A stretch of DNA of 64,000 nucleotides from Serripes groenlandicus. Lineage: Eukaryota > Mollusca > Bivalvia > Cardiida > Cardiidae. The translations under genes and the position numbers were made by a program. Below the pieces are notes generated by a model. It did no database searches. It saw only the letters and a program-made list of their open reading frames with translations, and had not been told where the DNA came from. Positions 1-11,267 of the stretch are shown here, in pieces. Each line of letters starts with the position of its first letter. Positions within the stretch are counted from its first letter, which is position 1. The stretch is taken from contig JASEVX010000005.1 of the NCBI GenBank assembly GCA_031761405.1, positions 38,111,489 to 38,175,488 of the forward strand, in the 5' to 3' direction.

Positions 1-124
1 GAGTCAATTTCAGTATCAGTAAAAAATGAATTAAAAAGTCTGTTTCTATCCATTTGAAATTGCAGAAAATGTTTGATGGATACAGGGGCCACTGCAGTCA
101 CCTGAGTTTGTACATGACAAGAAA

Positions 125-485
125 CTATAGAAAAAAGTGATCAGAAATACTTTGAATACTTGTTGAAATAAAGGATAACTTTGAGTCTGATCTGTTGTAT
201 GCTAACTCAGTTCCACCAAGATGTTTCAATTGTTCAATGAAATTACAAATGCCAGCAGAAATAATAATGTGAATAACTTGAGATTCACCTGATGGTGAAA
301 AACTTCTCAAGGCAGATTCAATTTCTGTAATAATTCTCTGAATTGTAGCACCTGGCAGTATTACAAATCGAAGAATGCACTTGTCTGAAATGCATCTATA
401 CTTTCTGCTTATACATGTCTGAAGGTTACGTCCCCTCATGCTATGATTACCAGGTCTTTTCCCATTTTTGTTAGAATGTTGTAAT
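125..485 (-). CDS. Candidate 3'-terminal exon, unidentified protein
   Basis: On the minus strand a stretch stays open from a good splice acceptor (T-rich tract then TAG at 486-488) to a stop at 125, about 119 codons. I do not recognise the protein. It contains a run reading FVILPGATIQRI followed by a hydrophobic stretch. That loosely resembles SGNH-hydrolase-like proteins common in mollusc genomes, but no catalytic GDS or histidine motif is visible. No upstream exon lies in the window. It may be the last exon of a gene entering from the left, or a remnant of a repeat-borne ORF. The acceptor and the reading frame are seen; any function would be a guess. Confidence 0.3.
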
Positions 486-717
486 CTAAAAATAAAACTG
501 CTGTTAATTTAAACACCATTTTGATAAAGTAACAGAAATATACAACTTTTCGGAGTTGCAACCATCAAAATAATCTATCGGCCTGCACTTCCCAGATATT
601 TTCTGTTTGCCATTTATTCAATCATTGTCAACTTTTATTCACCCTTAAGCACAAACAATAGATCTAAAAAATGCTAAAATAGCTCTAATTGAAAGTACAT
701 AATAATTGAATGAAGTT

Positions 718-938
718 GATACCATTGCAACACAAGGAAAACTTGCTCATTATAAGCAAGTTATCCATTTACCACAATATTTTGTTTAATGCATTTACTT
801 CAGATGTGTAAAAATGCATCTATAAATGATACCATTGCAACAAAAGGAAAACTTGCTCATTATAAGCAAGTTATCCTTTTACCACAATATTTTGTTTAAT
901 GCATTTACTTCATATGTGTAAACATGCATCTATAAATG
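718..938. repeat. Two-copy 110-bp tandem repeat, MITE-like
   Basis: Units at 718-827 and 828-938 differ at only a few positions. Each carries a short hairpin (AACTTGCTCATTATAAGCAAGTT) and ends with a stretch resembling the right end of the TTAA MITE described further on. It looks like a diverged MITE piece duplicated in tandem. Confidence 0.75.
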
Positions 939-979
939 AGAAAGTGTTAAAATGAGATTTAATTATCACCTGAGGACCA

Positions 980-1290
980 CATGCTGCAACAGATCTGATG
1001 GATGGGTATTCATTAGTCGAATTACACTGTTCATATAATTATATCCATCCTTTATCAAAAACAAACTTAACAAGTATATACCATTACTTAACCTTTAATA
1101 GGATTGTTCTTTTTTCCACAATGTGTTGTTAACTCTGTATGACAAGTGGTAGTTTTTAAAATGTCCATTTTACACTCAGACCTGATAGATGGGTTACAAT
1201 GAGCTGAATCACATCACTCATATTTTAAAAACAAACTTAACAAGTATATATTTACATAACCATGAATAAACGTGTTCCTTTTCCCTGTAC
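980..1290. repeat. Diverged tandem duplication
   Basis: Two related segments begin near 990 and 1178 (cagatctgatggatgggt versus cagacctgatagatgggt). Both continue into AAAAACAAACTTAACAAGTATATA and a T-rich stretch. The copies are clearly diverged and no ORF is carried. Confidence 0.55.
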
Positions 1291-2107
1291 ATAATTTAAT
1301 CTATTTTTGTGCCTCTTCAATTTTGCATTTCCAATTTGTTCACATAAATATCAAATTAGCTTTATGGTGATTGATTTATTGATGAAGGTTTAATGCTGAT
1401 TTCAACTGGTGAATGTTAAAGGTGAATTAATTAATTTTCATTGATTGCAAATGTTTAACAGTTGGTTTTCCTGTAGTGTGATTATTAATTTACATGATCA
1501 ATTATAATTAACATAACAGTTAACTTTTCCAATACTGAGCAGATTATTTAATGATTTTATTTTGCTTTAAAAGAAATAGTTGTGTATCAAATTGAAAATG
1601 AACATGAATAAGCTTCATAATTTTGCAGAAAAAGATAAATTCAAAACAGTTTGAAAGAACACATGTCCCCAGTATGACTTTATAAGTAATTAGAAGTATA
1701 ACAAAATTAATTGATAGATGAAGAATTGAAAGATACCCTATTACAGGGTTTGTGACTAGGTACCTTTTGAGGTTCTGATCCCCGTTTATCAACAGTCATG
1801 ATTGTTTACCAATGCACATTTTCATAGCCTAGTACAGGTGTGTCACCCATGAAAAAGTGTTCTGTCCTTTGATACAGAAATACTGTGATATGATGGAAAT
1901 ACCATTGAAACTGTAATTTATAAAACAAATTAATCAAACCTGCATTTGATGTTGGTCTGTGACTGTCCAATATGAAGGAAGGTAACAGATGAAATTAATT
2001 TACCAGTATTAAATTTAAATTATTTCATGGTGAAATAATTGTTAGCTGCTGCTCTGAACGCCTACTTATAATTAGTGCTAACTGTGCATATTTTCTGAGG
2101 TTTGTTT
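1291..2107. other. AT-rich spacer
   Basis: No supported gene. About 1368-1400 resembles the tail of the bivalve SINE on the minus strand (GGTTTAATGCTGATTTCAAC). A minus-strand open stretch at 1544-1792 is AT-rich and shows no family features. Confidence 0.5.
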
Positions 2108-2553
2108 TTTGCTCACCTGAGCTTTGCTCAAGGTGAGTTATTGTGATCGCCTTTTGTCCGGCGTCCGTCGTGCGTTGTGCGTCGTGCGGTGTGCGTCGTG
2201 CGTCAACTTCTTCTCCTCAGTAACCAGTGGGTCAATTGTAATGAAACTTCACAGAAAGTATCCTCTCAATGACCTCACCAGATTTCTTTCAAATTCTTGG
2301 GATCCATGCAGAATTCTGGTTTCCATGGCAACGAAATGAAAAAACGTCAAAATTCTACTTCTCTCAAACTGGTTGGCAGATTTTCAAATAATTTTGTAGA
2401 AATGTTCCTTGGATGACCCTTTATCAGATTCCTTCAAGCCATGTTGATTGGTCGAAAACTATGGCCACCAGGGAGCGGGGTTTATATGGCTAAAGTGGGG
2501 GAAAATAAAATCAGTTGAGCGATCCAGGGCCATCACGACCGTCTTGTTTTTCA
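2108..2553 (+). mobile_element. Hairpin-headed non-autonomous element (AGCTCACCTGAG family)
   Basis: It begins after a T-run with a stem-loop (GCTCACCTGAGC paired with GCTCAAGGTGAG), then a box rich in GTCCG/CGTCGTGCG, then the interior shared by all family members (GATGAAACTTCACAGAAAG-type, ending near GATTGGTCGAAAAC). It ends GGGCCATCACGACCGTCTTG followed by a T-run. The 71-residue ORF across it is a by-product of the repeat. Confidence 0.75.
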
Positions 2554-2832
2554 ATAATCATTCCCTGACATTTATGTATGGTTGTTGCCAAACCAAGCTT
2601 TAGAGGAATTTGTTTTCTCTTACATGAATGACAGATGCAGTCTACAGTTCATTCCATAGGATGAATATGCACTCATTTTGGGTGGGATTAAATAAATGGA
2701 GGACCCGTATAACATTGGAACTCAACCATAATTACTTTTGGCAAAACATCAGAGGTTTTTTTAGATGCAGGATATATGATATCAACAAGTTCACCTGTTG
2801 CACCATTGAATAAACCAAATGGGACACATATA
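2554..2832. other. Spacer
   Basis: No feature seen beyond a short chance ORF. Confidence 0.4.
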
Positions 2833-3651
2833 CACTTCGCCGAATTTCTAATTGGCCACCATATAAAATATGATATTATGCGACTTATTTAATCAATAAA
2901 TCTAAAGTGTGTGTTTTTGTAATGTACACACCAATCTATCGATTTACAGAAAGAAAACACTTATTTATGTAGAAAATCATCCATGCGGAACGGTAGGTGC
3001 GAAAATAGCCTATATGCTCGTGTTCCTCGTGCACGGCATGGTAGTTGTCGTATTTGGTAGGAATGTATTCTTCGTGGATGTCTTTTATGAAAAACATTAA
3101 ATATGGCGAGAATGAGCATTGCAGAACGCGCTGAAGCCGTCGGAATGATTCGTGCCGTCACCCCCATCAGACAGGTATGTTACGCGTCATTATAAAAGTT
3201 GCAAAATATTTTATCATTTGTTATTTAGTGCAAAATATTGACAGAAACATGTTTTTTTCTATCAAATGGCCTGCAAAACGTCCGGATTTAAATCCGATCG
3301 AGCACGTGTGGTACCTATTGAAGCGCAAAGTGCGTGCCCAGCCGCGCTAACCAAATCATTATATCAATGAGGACAATGGGTCTTGCTGTAATTGCCGCAG
3401 TAGGTGGACATACAAAGTATTGAAACGAAATCAACTGCGACGTGATTTGATCTTGCAGTTTTCGTGTTAAGGGTGTCCATGTTAACCCTATCTGTTAAGT
3501 TTGTTCCCGTGATCAAATTTCAATAAAGTGTTGTTTTACATGTTAGGAATAAATTGTATTAAACTTATATTTGGTTATTTGTATCTTTCTCCGAATTATT
3601 TTCCTAAAATATGATAAAAACTAGGTGGCCAATTAGAAATTCGTCAAAGTG
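2833..3651 (+). mobile_element. Tc1/mariner element, internally deleted, with intact TIRs
   Basis: Inverted termini of about 29 bp (CACTTCGCCGAATTTCTAAT at the left; the complement of the right end starts CACTTTGACGAATTTCTAAT) are flanked on both sides by TA (2831-2832 and 3652-3653), the Tc1/mariner target duplication. At 819 bp it is shorter than an autonomous member. It keeps only the two ends of the transposase gene, so it can move only if supplied in trans. Confidence 0.85.
3103..3345 (+). pseudogene. Tc1/mariner transposase, both ends only
   Basis: The start at 3103 gives about 24 residues of an N-terminal helix-turn-helix (MARMSIAERAEAVGMIRA). Downstream at 3267-3342 is the C-terminal catalytic region of a DDE transposase (WPAKRPDLNPIEHVW). 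WPxxxPDLNPIE is the family signature, and its Asp and Glu include catalytic residues. The middle of the protein, with the first Asp, is missing. The left block ends CAG/GTATGT, so an intron-like junction is possible, but an internal deletion is simpler. Confidence 0.75.
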
Positions 3652-3804
3652 TATTACAAGTGAGCATTACTTTTGATGTTTTACACAAATATATAGTGTG
3701 TAAAAGACCGTTTTACTTGTCTCTGTTTACAGACTTGGCATGTACACCCTTGAACGAAGCAGTGATTTAAGCAATAGTATACATTGTATTAACTTCCAAA
3801 ATAT
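3652..3804. other. Spacer
   Basis: Short AT-rich stretch between the mariner element and the Helitron-type remnant; nothing recognised. Confidence 0.4.
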
Positions 3805-4545
3805 TGTGTTTATTGCCCAAACTTCATTATGGCTTGGAAAAACATGGCATTTCTTTTTGATATATTAACATCTCCTTTTTCTAAACTCCTTACACCAGAT
3901 AAACTGACAGATTGACATTGGTGACTGCATCTATACAGCGGTAACTTTAACAATTCAAATGTTGTTTCTACAGCTGATATGTCTCTGTTTATAGTACTTA
4001 TCAGAACTTTGTTACAAAAAGACTGCTGATCCTGATGAAGCATCATTTGAGCAGTTTACTTTATAATTTCAAAGATCGGATATTGTACATGTTGGTTGAT
4101 TACCCTTATATGCGTATCCTGTAATATACATTTCAGTGGCATTTATTTCATCTATTGAAGGATTGTCAGGGTTACTTTTGGATAAAGTAATTGAGATATC
4201 GCCATTCGCCCTCCAGCCTTGTGTGTAAGGTTTCGGTGATCTCTGGACATTTCAAGGCGAAGTGAGCCATTTTTGTCTTTGACTAAAGCAGGCGAATTTC
4301 TTATTGGCTTACCTGGTTCTTCAGAATTTTCAAGTTCCATGAGACGTATTCTTTTATTACCTTTTTTGTTTTTCTAACCGTAATCTGAGCATCTGTGCAT
4401 ATTAAATATATTTGTAAGAAGCAGATAGTCTTCCAATAATGTTTCTTGCGACTCACTAACATCTATTAACAATTTTATAAGAGGATTGTTATGTTCTGGA
4501 TGAGCAGGTGCAGTTCCTTCTAGTGGTGGCCATATACTTTAGATA
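3805..4545 (-). pseudogene. Helitron/Helentron-type Rep-helicase polyprotein remnant
   Basis: Read on the minus strand, several pieces in shifting frames follow the order of a Helitron polyprotein after its HUH nuclease. First is a block with LLTNIFNMHRCSDY (4390-4470). Next is MELENSEEPGKPIRNSPALV and LRLEMSRDHRNL (4152-4340), then a degraded segment matching the ITGYACKGNQPTG region. Last is ISAVETTFELLKLPLYRCS (3810-4046), like the xExxxxLLxLPLxRSS stretch before the PIF1-like helicase. Frameshifts and stops separate the pieces. The HUH motif and Walker boxes are not seen. The family call rests on remembered conserved strings and is moderately secure. Confidence 0.55.
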
Positions 4546-4779
4546 TAACTACCAGATGCATCTTGACCAGCAGGGTGGTTTGCAGTAATTTCAAAAAAGT
4601 CTTTGTCCACTGTTCAAGTTTTGAGGCACAATCATCACTAGAAAGACCTGTGATGTTCTCTATCCTGACGCCAACAAAGACCATGCCAATGAATCATGCC
4701 TCGAGACTTAGCAAATTCTTGACGATACCAGTAAGTATATGTATATATAGTGAAAACTTAAAAAAAATCTTGCCCAAAG
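4546..4779. other. Spacer
   Basis: Nothing recognised between the Helitron-type remnant and the following minisatellite; the short plus-strand ORF at 4563-4790 has no family features. Confidence 0.35.
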
Positions 4780-5690
4780 TATTGGCCTGATTTTTAAAAA
4801 ATCACACAAATGTTACTTGGGTAACCCTCTACCTGCATTGTTGAAATTATTAGGATCAATTGATAAATATGACCACAAGGGGGCTTTGCTTGTTTGCATA
4901 TATATAGTGAAACTTTTAAAAAATCATCTTGTAAAAACACATAAGTTTGATTTTAAAATAATTTGGCACAAATGTTCCTTTGGTGACCCTCTACCAAGAC
5001 TGTTGGTATTATTACAATCTTCTTGTCAGAAAAAACTGGCCCGATTTTAAATTTATTTTGCACATATGTTCCATGGGTAACTCTCTACCAAGATTGTTCA
5101 AATTATTCCGATCCGTTGAAAAACAAGTCCGCCAAGGAGTGGAGCTTGTTTTCCTTATATATATTTTTTGATTGGAAAATAATATGGCACAAATGTTCCT
5201 TGGGTGACACTCATTTAAGATTGTTAGAATTATCCCATCCGTTGAAAAACATCGCCGCCAGGGGCGGACCTTATTTTCCTTATATGTATATATAGTGAAA
5301 ATTTAAAACATCTTCTTGTTCAAAAGTATTTGCCTGATTTTTAAAAAAAAAATCACACAAATGTTCCTTCTATCCTCTACCAGGATTGTTGAAATTATTA
5401 GGATCCATTGATAAATATGACCACAAGGGGGTGTTGCTTGTATGAATATATAGTGAAATTTAAAAAAAAAATCATGTGAAAACAGATAGGCCTGATTTTA
5501 TTATAATTTGGCACAATTGTTCCTTTGGTGACCCTCTTCCAAGACTGTTGAAATTATTACAATCCATTGATAAATATGACCCGTGGGGGCATTAATTGTT
5601 TTCCTTGTATGCATATCGTTAGAACATTGAAAACTTTGATTTCTATTAAATCAGGTGAACGATTTATGACCATTTATGGCCCTCTTGTTT
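4780..5690 (+). repeat. Minisatellite interior and 3' end of an AGCTC-family element
   Basis: About five imperfect units of 160-180 bp run through here. Each has a 'CACAAATGTTCCTT-GGTGACCCTCTACCAAGA-TTGTTGAAATTATT' core and a TATATAGTGAAAA segment. It ends at 5650-5690 with ATTTATGGCCCTCTTGTTT, the usual 3' end. No 5' hairpin is seen, so this copy is 5'-truncated. Several overlapping short ORFs here are repeat translations. Confidence 0.65.
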
Positions 5691-5829
5691 AGTATTGAAG
5701 TTCGATGCTGTCAATCACATGCTGTAAATATGACTGCGAGAGGCTGGTGCGTCAATTGATAGCGAATAAACTTCAACATGCCCAAGAACTTGTTGACATA
5801 ATTTGTTATCGTTCAAAGATCGAGTGTTG

Positions 5830-6563
5830 GTACGCCGCGCTAAAGAAAGGCTGAAAGGTACTAATCTATTCATTTTCCGAAGGAGATTGCTGATCGTCGC
5901 AGATCCCTATTCCCCGAGTTGAAACCGGCGTTTAAGGATGGCAAAAGAGCATGGTTAAGCTACGATACGTTGAACGTAGATGGCCGCCCAGTCCGAGATG
6001 GCAAACAATAGTACCACGCGTAGGCTGACTTTAAAATCGCTTCATGGAATGTACACGGGTTAACTAGATATAAACTTGAAAATATCTTCTTTCATTTAAA
6101 CAGTGAGGTTTTTGTTTCATGTATTTACATATGGCCAGAAAATTCGCCCATGTACTACGTAGTAGATGTCGATTCCTTTACATTGTTGCAAAATGACATT
6201 GCTGAGTTTCCTTCTCTAGGCAAAGTGTTTATTATCGGTGACTGGAATTCACGTACGGGTTCTCGTGCAGACTACATTGTATGTGATCGTAGCACGGATT
6301 TCATTGATGACGATAGTTATGTACCTGACATTCCATTGTCCCATGACTCCGTTGATTGTGGGCGTAATACGTTTGGTTTAAACTTAATTGACCTTTATAA
6401 ATCTACCTGTATGCTAATAGCCAACGGTCGACTGTTTACTAGCAACGATTTTACTGTTACTTGTCATACAGGGTCTAGTGTTATCGATTATTTAATGTTA
6501 TATACAAGACGAATGTTTGACGCAAAGTATCAAAAAGGAGCAGCAATATTTCGTTGCACATGA
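5830..6563 (+). pseudogene. LINE fragment: ORF1 C-terminal piece and endonuclease
   Basis: At about 5850-6000 a reading frame contains EIADRRRSLFPELKPAFKDG and WLSYDTLNVDGRPVRDGK, which resembles the C-terminal domain of L1-type ORF1 proteins. After stops, KIASWNVHGLTRYKLEN (6036-6086) opens an apurinic endonuclease domain. Part of that domain is deleted. The frame from 6150 to 6563 carries VFIIGDWNSRTGS and SSVIDYLML, matching the GDxN and SxIDY motifs. It stops before any reverse transcriptase. It may belong to the same family as the LINE at 15.8-18.7 kb, which lacks exactly these parts. Confidence 0.6.
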
Positions 6564-6565
6564 TG

Positions 6566-6804
6566 AAATAATAAAAAGTATCTTTAAATCCACAAACATT
6601 AAAACAATTTAATTTGTAGTTAGTAATGCAGATATAGATATTTGATGAGTTTAGTATCATGCAAGATATTTAACCTGGCAGGGTCTGTGTTTTTAGTGAA
6701 TGAGATAATCTAGAGTAAAACTGATAAAGAAAAGTTTTGTCAAATAATGCAGACACACAGAAAATCTATTTAGGTTTGTATCGGTAAGTCATGATAGTGA
6801 ATAA
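6566..6804. other. AT-rich spacer
   Basis: Nothing recognised. Confidence 0.4.
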
Positions 6805-6966
6805 GGGTTTAATCATTTCCCACATAAAACAAATCTGCAGTAGACGACATTATCAAGTAGAAAATATCAAAAATCTCTATAAATGATAGTATGATAATTA
6901 AAAAATATCAAAATTATTGTGGCAAATGCAAATATTGCTCATTATGAGCAATTTCTCCACAGTTAA
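6805..6966 (+). mobile_element. TTAA MITE, truncated copy
   Basis: It starts TTTAATCATTTCCCACATAA and carries the ATTGCTCATTATGAGCAATTTCTCC hairpin. The right arm is cut off at about 6966 by the Tc1 fragment. Confidence 0.65.
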
Positions 6967-6976
6967 TGGGAATGCA

Positions 6977-7099
6977 ATTATCCAGGAGTGGCGTAACATT
7001 CCCATTAACTGTGTGCGTCGCTTGATCGCATCAATCCGAAGAAGATGTTTAGCTGTAGTGAATGCTGCTGGTGGTCACACCCGCTTTAGAGTATACTAA
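6977..7099 (+). pseudogene. Tc1-like transposase C-terminal end
   Basis: The open frame 6977-7099 encodes about 40 residues, IQEWRNIPINCVRRLIASIRR onward, ending GGHTRFRVY and a stop. The IPxxxxRxLIxSMRRR...GGHTRY ending is typical of Tc1 transposases. Nothing of the catalytic core remains. It abuts the gag piece that starts at about 7100. Confidence 0.7.
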
Positions 7100-7336
7100 G
7101 TTAAAGTCAGCATTGTTGCAACGTTTCGAGTTAACTGAAGAAGGGTTCAGGAAACGTTTCAAATTAGCTAGGCCTGAAACGGGAGAAACGTTTGTTCAGT
7201 ATTTAGAGGTCAAAGAATTATCTCGAACGTTGGTTTGAATTAGGGAAGTTAGTTAAGTCGTACGGAGGTGTCATTGATTTTGGTTACGAGATAAATGGTT
7301 GTCAATAAGCAATAAGGAGTTGTATTTATTTTTGAA
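7100..7336 (+). pseudogene. Ty3/gypsy gag, upstream piece
   Basis: Read with one frame change, this stretch encodes a capsid-like run (ELTEEGFRKRFKLARPETGE, then a YL-R-W-ELGKL motif). That pattern is common to SCAN-related Ty3/gypsy Gag proteins, which package the element RNA. It breaks off at the LINE insertion point. The last 13 bases, 7324-7336, are the left target-site duplication, and the same 13 bases restart the downstream piece at 13454. Confidence 0.65.
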
Positions 7337-7650
7337 TGAATGAATGGTGTTTTAAGGCCCGTCGACAACTAAGGTCATTTTGGGCGCTTAATAATTTACT
7401 TACTGTAAATTATGAAATAATTAAAATTGAAATATAACTAACCAGTTTATTAGACAAAACAATCAAACATGATGTATGCGATACTTAACATTAATATAAC
7501 ACGACATGTAAGCCAATGTAAAACAAAATTTAGGCAAACAAGCCAAACACTACTATGTAATACTTAACATAAAGATAAACAATATCTGAGAAAATGTGGA
7601 ACAGGATCTGTAAAAGTAATGCATGTGCAAAAGCACGATTTAAGAAATAA

Positions 7651-8440
7651 TCATATCTTATTAAAAATATTAATTTCCCTAAGGAAATCAAATAAAAGTT
7701 CAGGTTTGACAGACTCAAAGAGCTGACGCATACTTTGAGCCTTGAAAAATCTATCAGGTATTGGAGCGAAATCAGCACATTCCAGAAGAATGTGCTGTAC
7801 TGAAAGTTGTATAAAACATGGAATACGTTGAGGTGCTTCTTCACCTTTCAGTAAATATGCATGAGTTAACCATGTGTGCCCAATGCGCAAACGAGCAAGG
7901 ACAATTTCTTCTCGGCGACAGGATCTTAAGGCTGGCATCCACTCACCAAGTACTGTCTTGATTGAGTGCAGTTTATTATTTACTTGCTCACTCCAATCAC
8001 CTTGCCACTTATCGTAAAGTAAAACATCTATTAAAGGTTTAAAATCGGAATAAGGTATTTTAAAAGGTAAAACATCTTGTGAAAGAGCAGACTTTGCTGC
8101 CAAGTCAGCATGAATGCTCATATGACTGGGGATCCAGCAAAATACTACATGTGCTGTTGCACAAATACGCGATAAGAAAGGAGGTTAACAATAATAGGGT
8201 TATCTATTGTGTCATTCTGAAGTGCCTGCATAGCAGACAATGAGTCAGTAAAAATAATATATCGCCAATAACCTTCGGATTCAATATAATCCAAAGCCAA
8301 ATGAATTGCCTTTAACTCTGCAGAAAATACAGAAGCATTATTTGGCAACCGAAATGTTATCACATCGCCATCAGCAACTGCGGCGGCAGCAGCCTTTTCG
8401 CCATCCTTAGAACCATCAGTATAAATACGCTCAAAGTTAT
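7651..8440 (-). pseudogene. I-like element ORF2: RNase H and C-terminal domain
   Basis: From about 8440 the frame reads ERIYTDGSKDGEKAAAA, FSAELKAIHLALDYI and IIFTDSLSAMQAL. This gives three of the four acidic residues of RNase HI. After a small deletion and frame change near 8140 the fourth appears in SIHADLAAKSAL. The following 130 residues carry LARLRIGHTWLTHAYLL and an HILLEC-type zinc-binding tail, typical of I/Nimb elements, and end with a stop at 7651. RNase H removes the RNA strand during integration. Confidence 0.8.
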
Positions 8441-8814
8441 AATATGTATTTTCAATTTCAATATACTTGGATTTAAAAACAATAGGATCTGTGCAGGCCT
8501 TTTTATCGGTCGCAAGATCATAAATGAATGATGGACTATCTAGAGTCCAGGTGGAGAATATGAAATATCCTGCCTCGCGATGTCCTCAAGATTAACATCA
8601 AGCTTTGCGACTTCTGGGCCGTAACGGATACCAAAAGGCGGTATTACCCGTTCCTGCTTTAAAAATAATTCCTTGTATAAAGGGTTAAAAACAACTTTAT
8701 GAGTGGGATTTGAAGGATTAGACTTAAGTTTTAAAAAATACTGCATAGCTAGTTTTTGACGGCGCAAATATAATGATGGTTCATTGGCTTCTGCATAGAG
8801 ACTTTTCACGGGCG

Positions 8815-10443
8815 GTGTTCGAAAAGCGCCCAGGGCTAGCCGTTAACCCTGGTGATGAATGGTATCAAGTGTTGCAATGTATGACTTTCGTGCTGAGCCA
8901 TAAATAATACATGCGTAGTCTAATTTAGATCGTATTAATGACCTGTAAAGTCTCAAGAGGACTTTACGGTCAGCTCCCCAATCCATATGGGATACAACGC
9001 GTAAAAGATTTAATGCTTTCTGGCATTTATTTCCTAGATATTTAATGTGTGGAATAAATGTCTGTTTTGGATCAAACAATAGACCAAGGAATTTAAATTT
9101 AGGCACAACTTCAATACGAGTGCCATCTAGTGTTAAACCTGGATTTAGGTGGTGTTTACGAAGTTGACAAAAGTGCATACATTTGGTCTTGCTTTTAGAG
9201 AATTTAAAGCCATTTTCGTTTGACCATTTTTTCAAATTATTCAAAACTTGTTGCAATTGTCTTTCAATTGTATGCATATGTTTTGATATGTAGCAAATAC
9301 AGAAATCATAAACCTATAGAAAACATTCAACTCCAGGGTTAACATATTTGATAATGTTATTAATCTTCACACTAAAAAGTGTTACAGAAAGAATGCATCC
9401 CTGGGGAACACCCATTTCCTGTTCATGTGGAGCAGACAAAGTATCACCAACACGAACTTTAAACTGACGTTCATTTAAAAAAGCAGAAATGAAATAAGCA
9501 AGGCGACCTCTTATGCCAAAATCATAGAGGTCATTCATAATACCATATTTCCAGGTAGTGTCATATGCACTTTCTAAGTCAAAGAAGACGGAGACAACGT
9601 GCTCCTTTTTAATGAATGCTTCTCTGATAAAAGTTTCAAAACGGATCAAATGATCCACTGTGCTTCTATGTTTACGAAAACCAGACTGGAAAGTAGTGAT
9701 AAGTTTGTTCTTTTCGAGAAACCAAACAAGTCTGTCGTTCACCGTTCTTTCCATGGTTTTACATATACAGCTAGTTAAGGCTATAGGACGATAATTCCCA
9801 GGATTAGTTGTATCTTTACCAGGCTTGGGAATTGGAATAACGATGGCCTCTTTCCAAGATCTCGGGAGATTTCCCGTTCGCCAAACCTGATTATAGACGT
9901 CAAGTAAACAAGAAAGGGACCGAAAAGGTAAATGCTTAATCAGTTGATAGTGTATATCATCTGAACCCGCAGCGGTATCATGGCACTTCTTGAGAGCCGA
10001 TTTTAATTCTTTTAACGTAAAAGCTTTATTGTAGGCCTCTTCATTTTTCGATTTAAAGTTAATTTTCCGTTTCTCCTTCTGCTGTTGAAATTTTTGAAAC
10101 TTTGGAGAATAGTTTGAAGAGGACGTCTTTTATGCAAAGGAATCTGCCAACGTGTTGGCAATATCCTTCTTTAAGGTAGTGATACCGTCTGAGGTGTTCA
10201 GATGATTCACACTAAGCGAACTGCTCTTTCCTTTTATTTTCCTTATCATGTCCCATATGTCTTTTTGACAGATGATCTAGAACTTAATCTAGATACATAC
10301 TGTCTCCAAGACGCACGTTTACTGTGCTTAATTGTTTTACGAGCTTTTGCTCTAGCTATTTTAAAGTATACATGGGTTGGCTTCAGGTTAAACTGCCTTA
10401 GAGCCGATTTGCGTGTTTGCGTGTTCCTATAGCCCTTTTGCAA
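8815..10443 (-). pseudogene. I-like element ORF2: reverse transcriptase domain
   Basis: From 10443 the linker (KPTHVYFKIARAKARKTIK) leads through several frame breaks (about 10240-9760) into the RT. Frame 9754-9314 has FQSGFRKHRSTVDHL, FFDLESAYDTTW (motif A, FDLE-AYD) and GVPQGCILSVTLFS (motif B). The expected YxDD motif near 9300 is disrupted. Frame 9277-8843 holds the palm/thumb part (FSKSKTKCMHF, FKFLGLLFD) and the LDYACIIYGSA stretch. Order and spacing fit a jockey/I-type RT. Confidence 0.8.
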
Positions 10444-10573
10444 TCCTCATCAAACCAAGGTTTGCGAGGGTGATTTGTATTTGTCGAAGTTTGGGGAATT
10501 GCCTCTTTAGCAGCCTGATACATTACAGAAGTAAATAGTTGTGTAGGGTCATCACATTCCAAGAAAGCATCCA

Positions 10574-11267
10574 TCATCTCGGACGCCCCTGAACAGATGG
10601 TCCAGTTTCAGTTATAATAATAGGGAAATGATCACTTCCATGAAGGTCGTCTTCCACCTTCCACTTAAAGTCAACACATATATCAGGACTACAAATAGAA
10701 AGATCAAGAGATGAGTAAGAACCAGTAGCAGGATGCAGATAGGTGTGAGATTTATTATTCAAAATACAAAGGTCATGTTTAAAAATAAAATCTTCTAATA
10801 TTTGGCCTTTGTTATTGGTGTCTCTACATCCCCACAACTTATTGTGTGAATTGAAGTCACCAACTATCCAACTATCCAACTATCATAAAAGGTGTTGGAA
10901 GCTGATTGACAAGCTCAACGAGCTTGTCTGTATCAAGAGGCTGACTTGGCGGAAGATACAAAGAACATAGGGCAATTGTTTTGCTCAATGAAATTCTTAC
11001 CGCAGTTGCCTGCAGAGTTGTAGTAAGTGAGACTAAGCTATGGGGTACAGAGTTGTTAACAAATATTGCCACCCCACCACAAGCTCGAGCACTTGCATCG
11101 GAAGTTTTATGATAACATGAATGATATTTAAGAGAAAGACTATCATTATCTTTTAAAAGTGTTTCTTGTAAGCATATAGCTACTGGTTTATTTTCATTAA
11201 CTAGAAGAGACAATTCCTCAAAGTTGGCCTTAAATCCACGACAGTTCCACTGGATTATGGAATTCAT
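10574..11267 (-). pseudogene. I-like element ORF2: APE endonuclease domain
   Basis: The start MNSIIQWNCRGFKANFEEL at 11267 opens an exonuclease-endonuclease-phosphatase fold, which nicks target DNA. Visible motifs are QWNCRG (metal-binding Asn), ICLQETLL (Glu), GGVAIFVN, and after a one-frame break near 10872, VGDFNSHNKLWG (the GDFN motif) and HGSDHFPI (catalytic Ser-Asp-His). All catalytic blocks are present, so only the frameshift separates this region from an intact domain. Confidence 0.8.

Noticed and set aside
4980..5295. Three overlapping plus-strand ORFs of 60-90 codons
   Set aside because: They are the same repeat unit read in different frames.
7530..7844. Minus-strand 104-codon ORF
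   Set aside because: It overlaps the I-like element's C-terminal domain in another frame.
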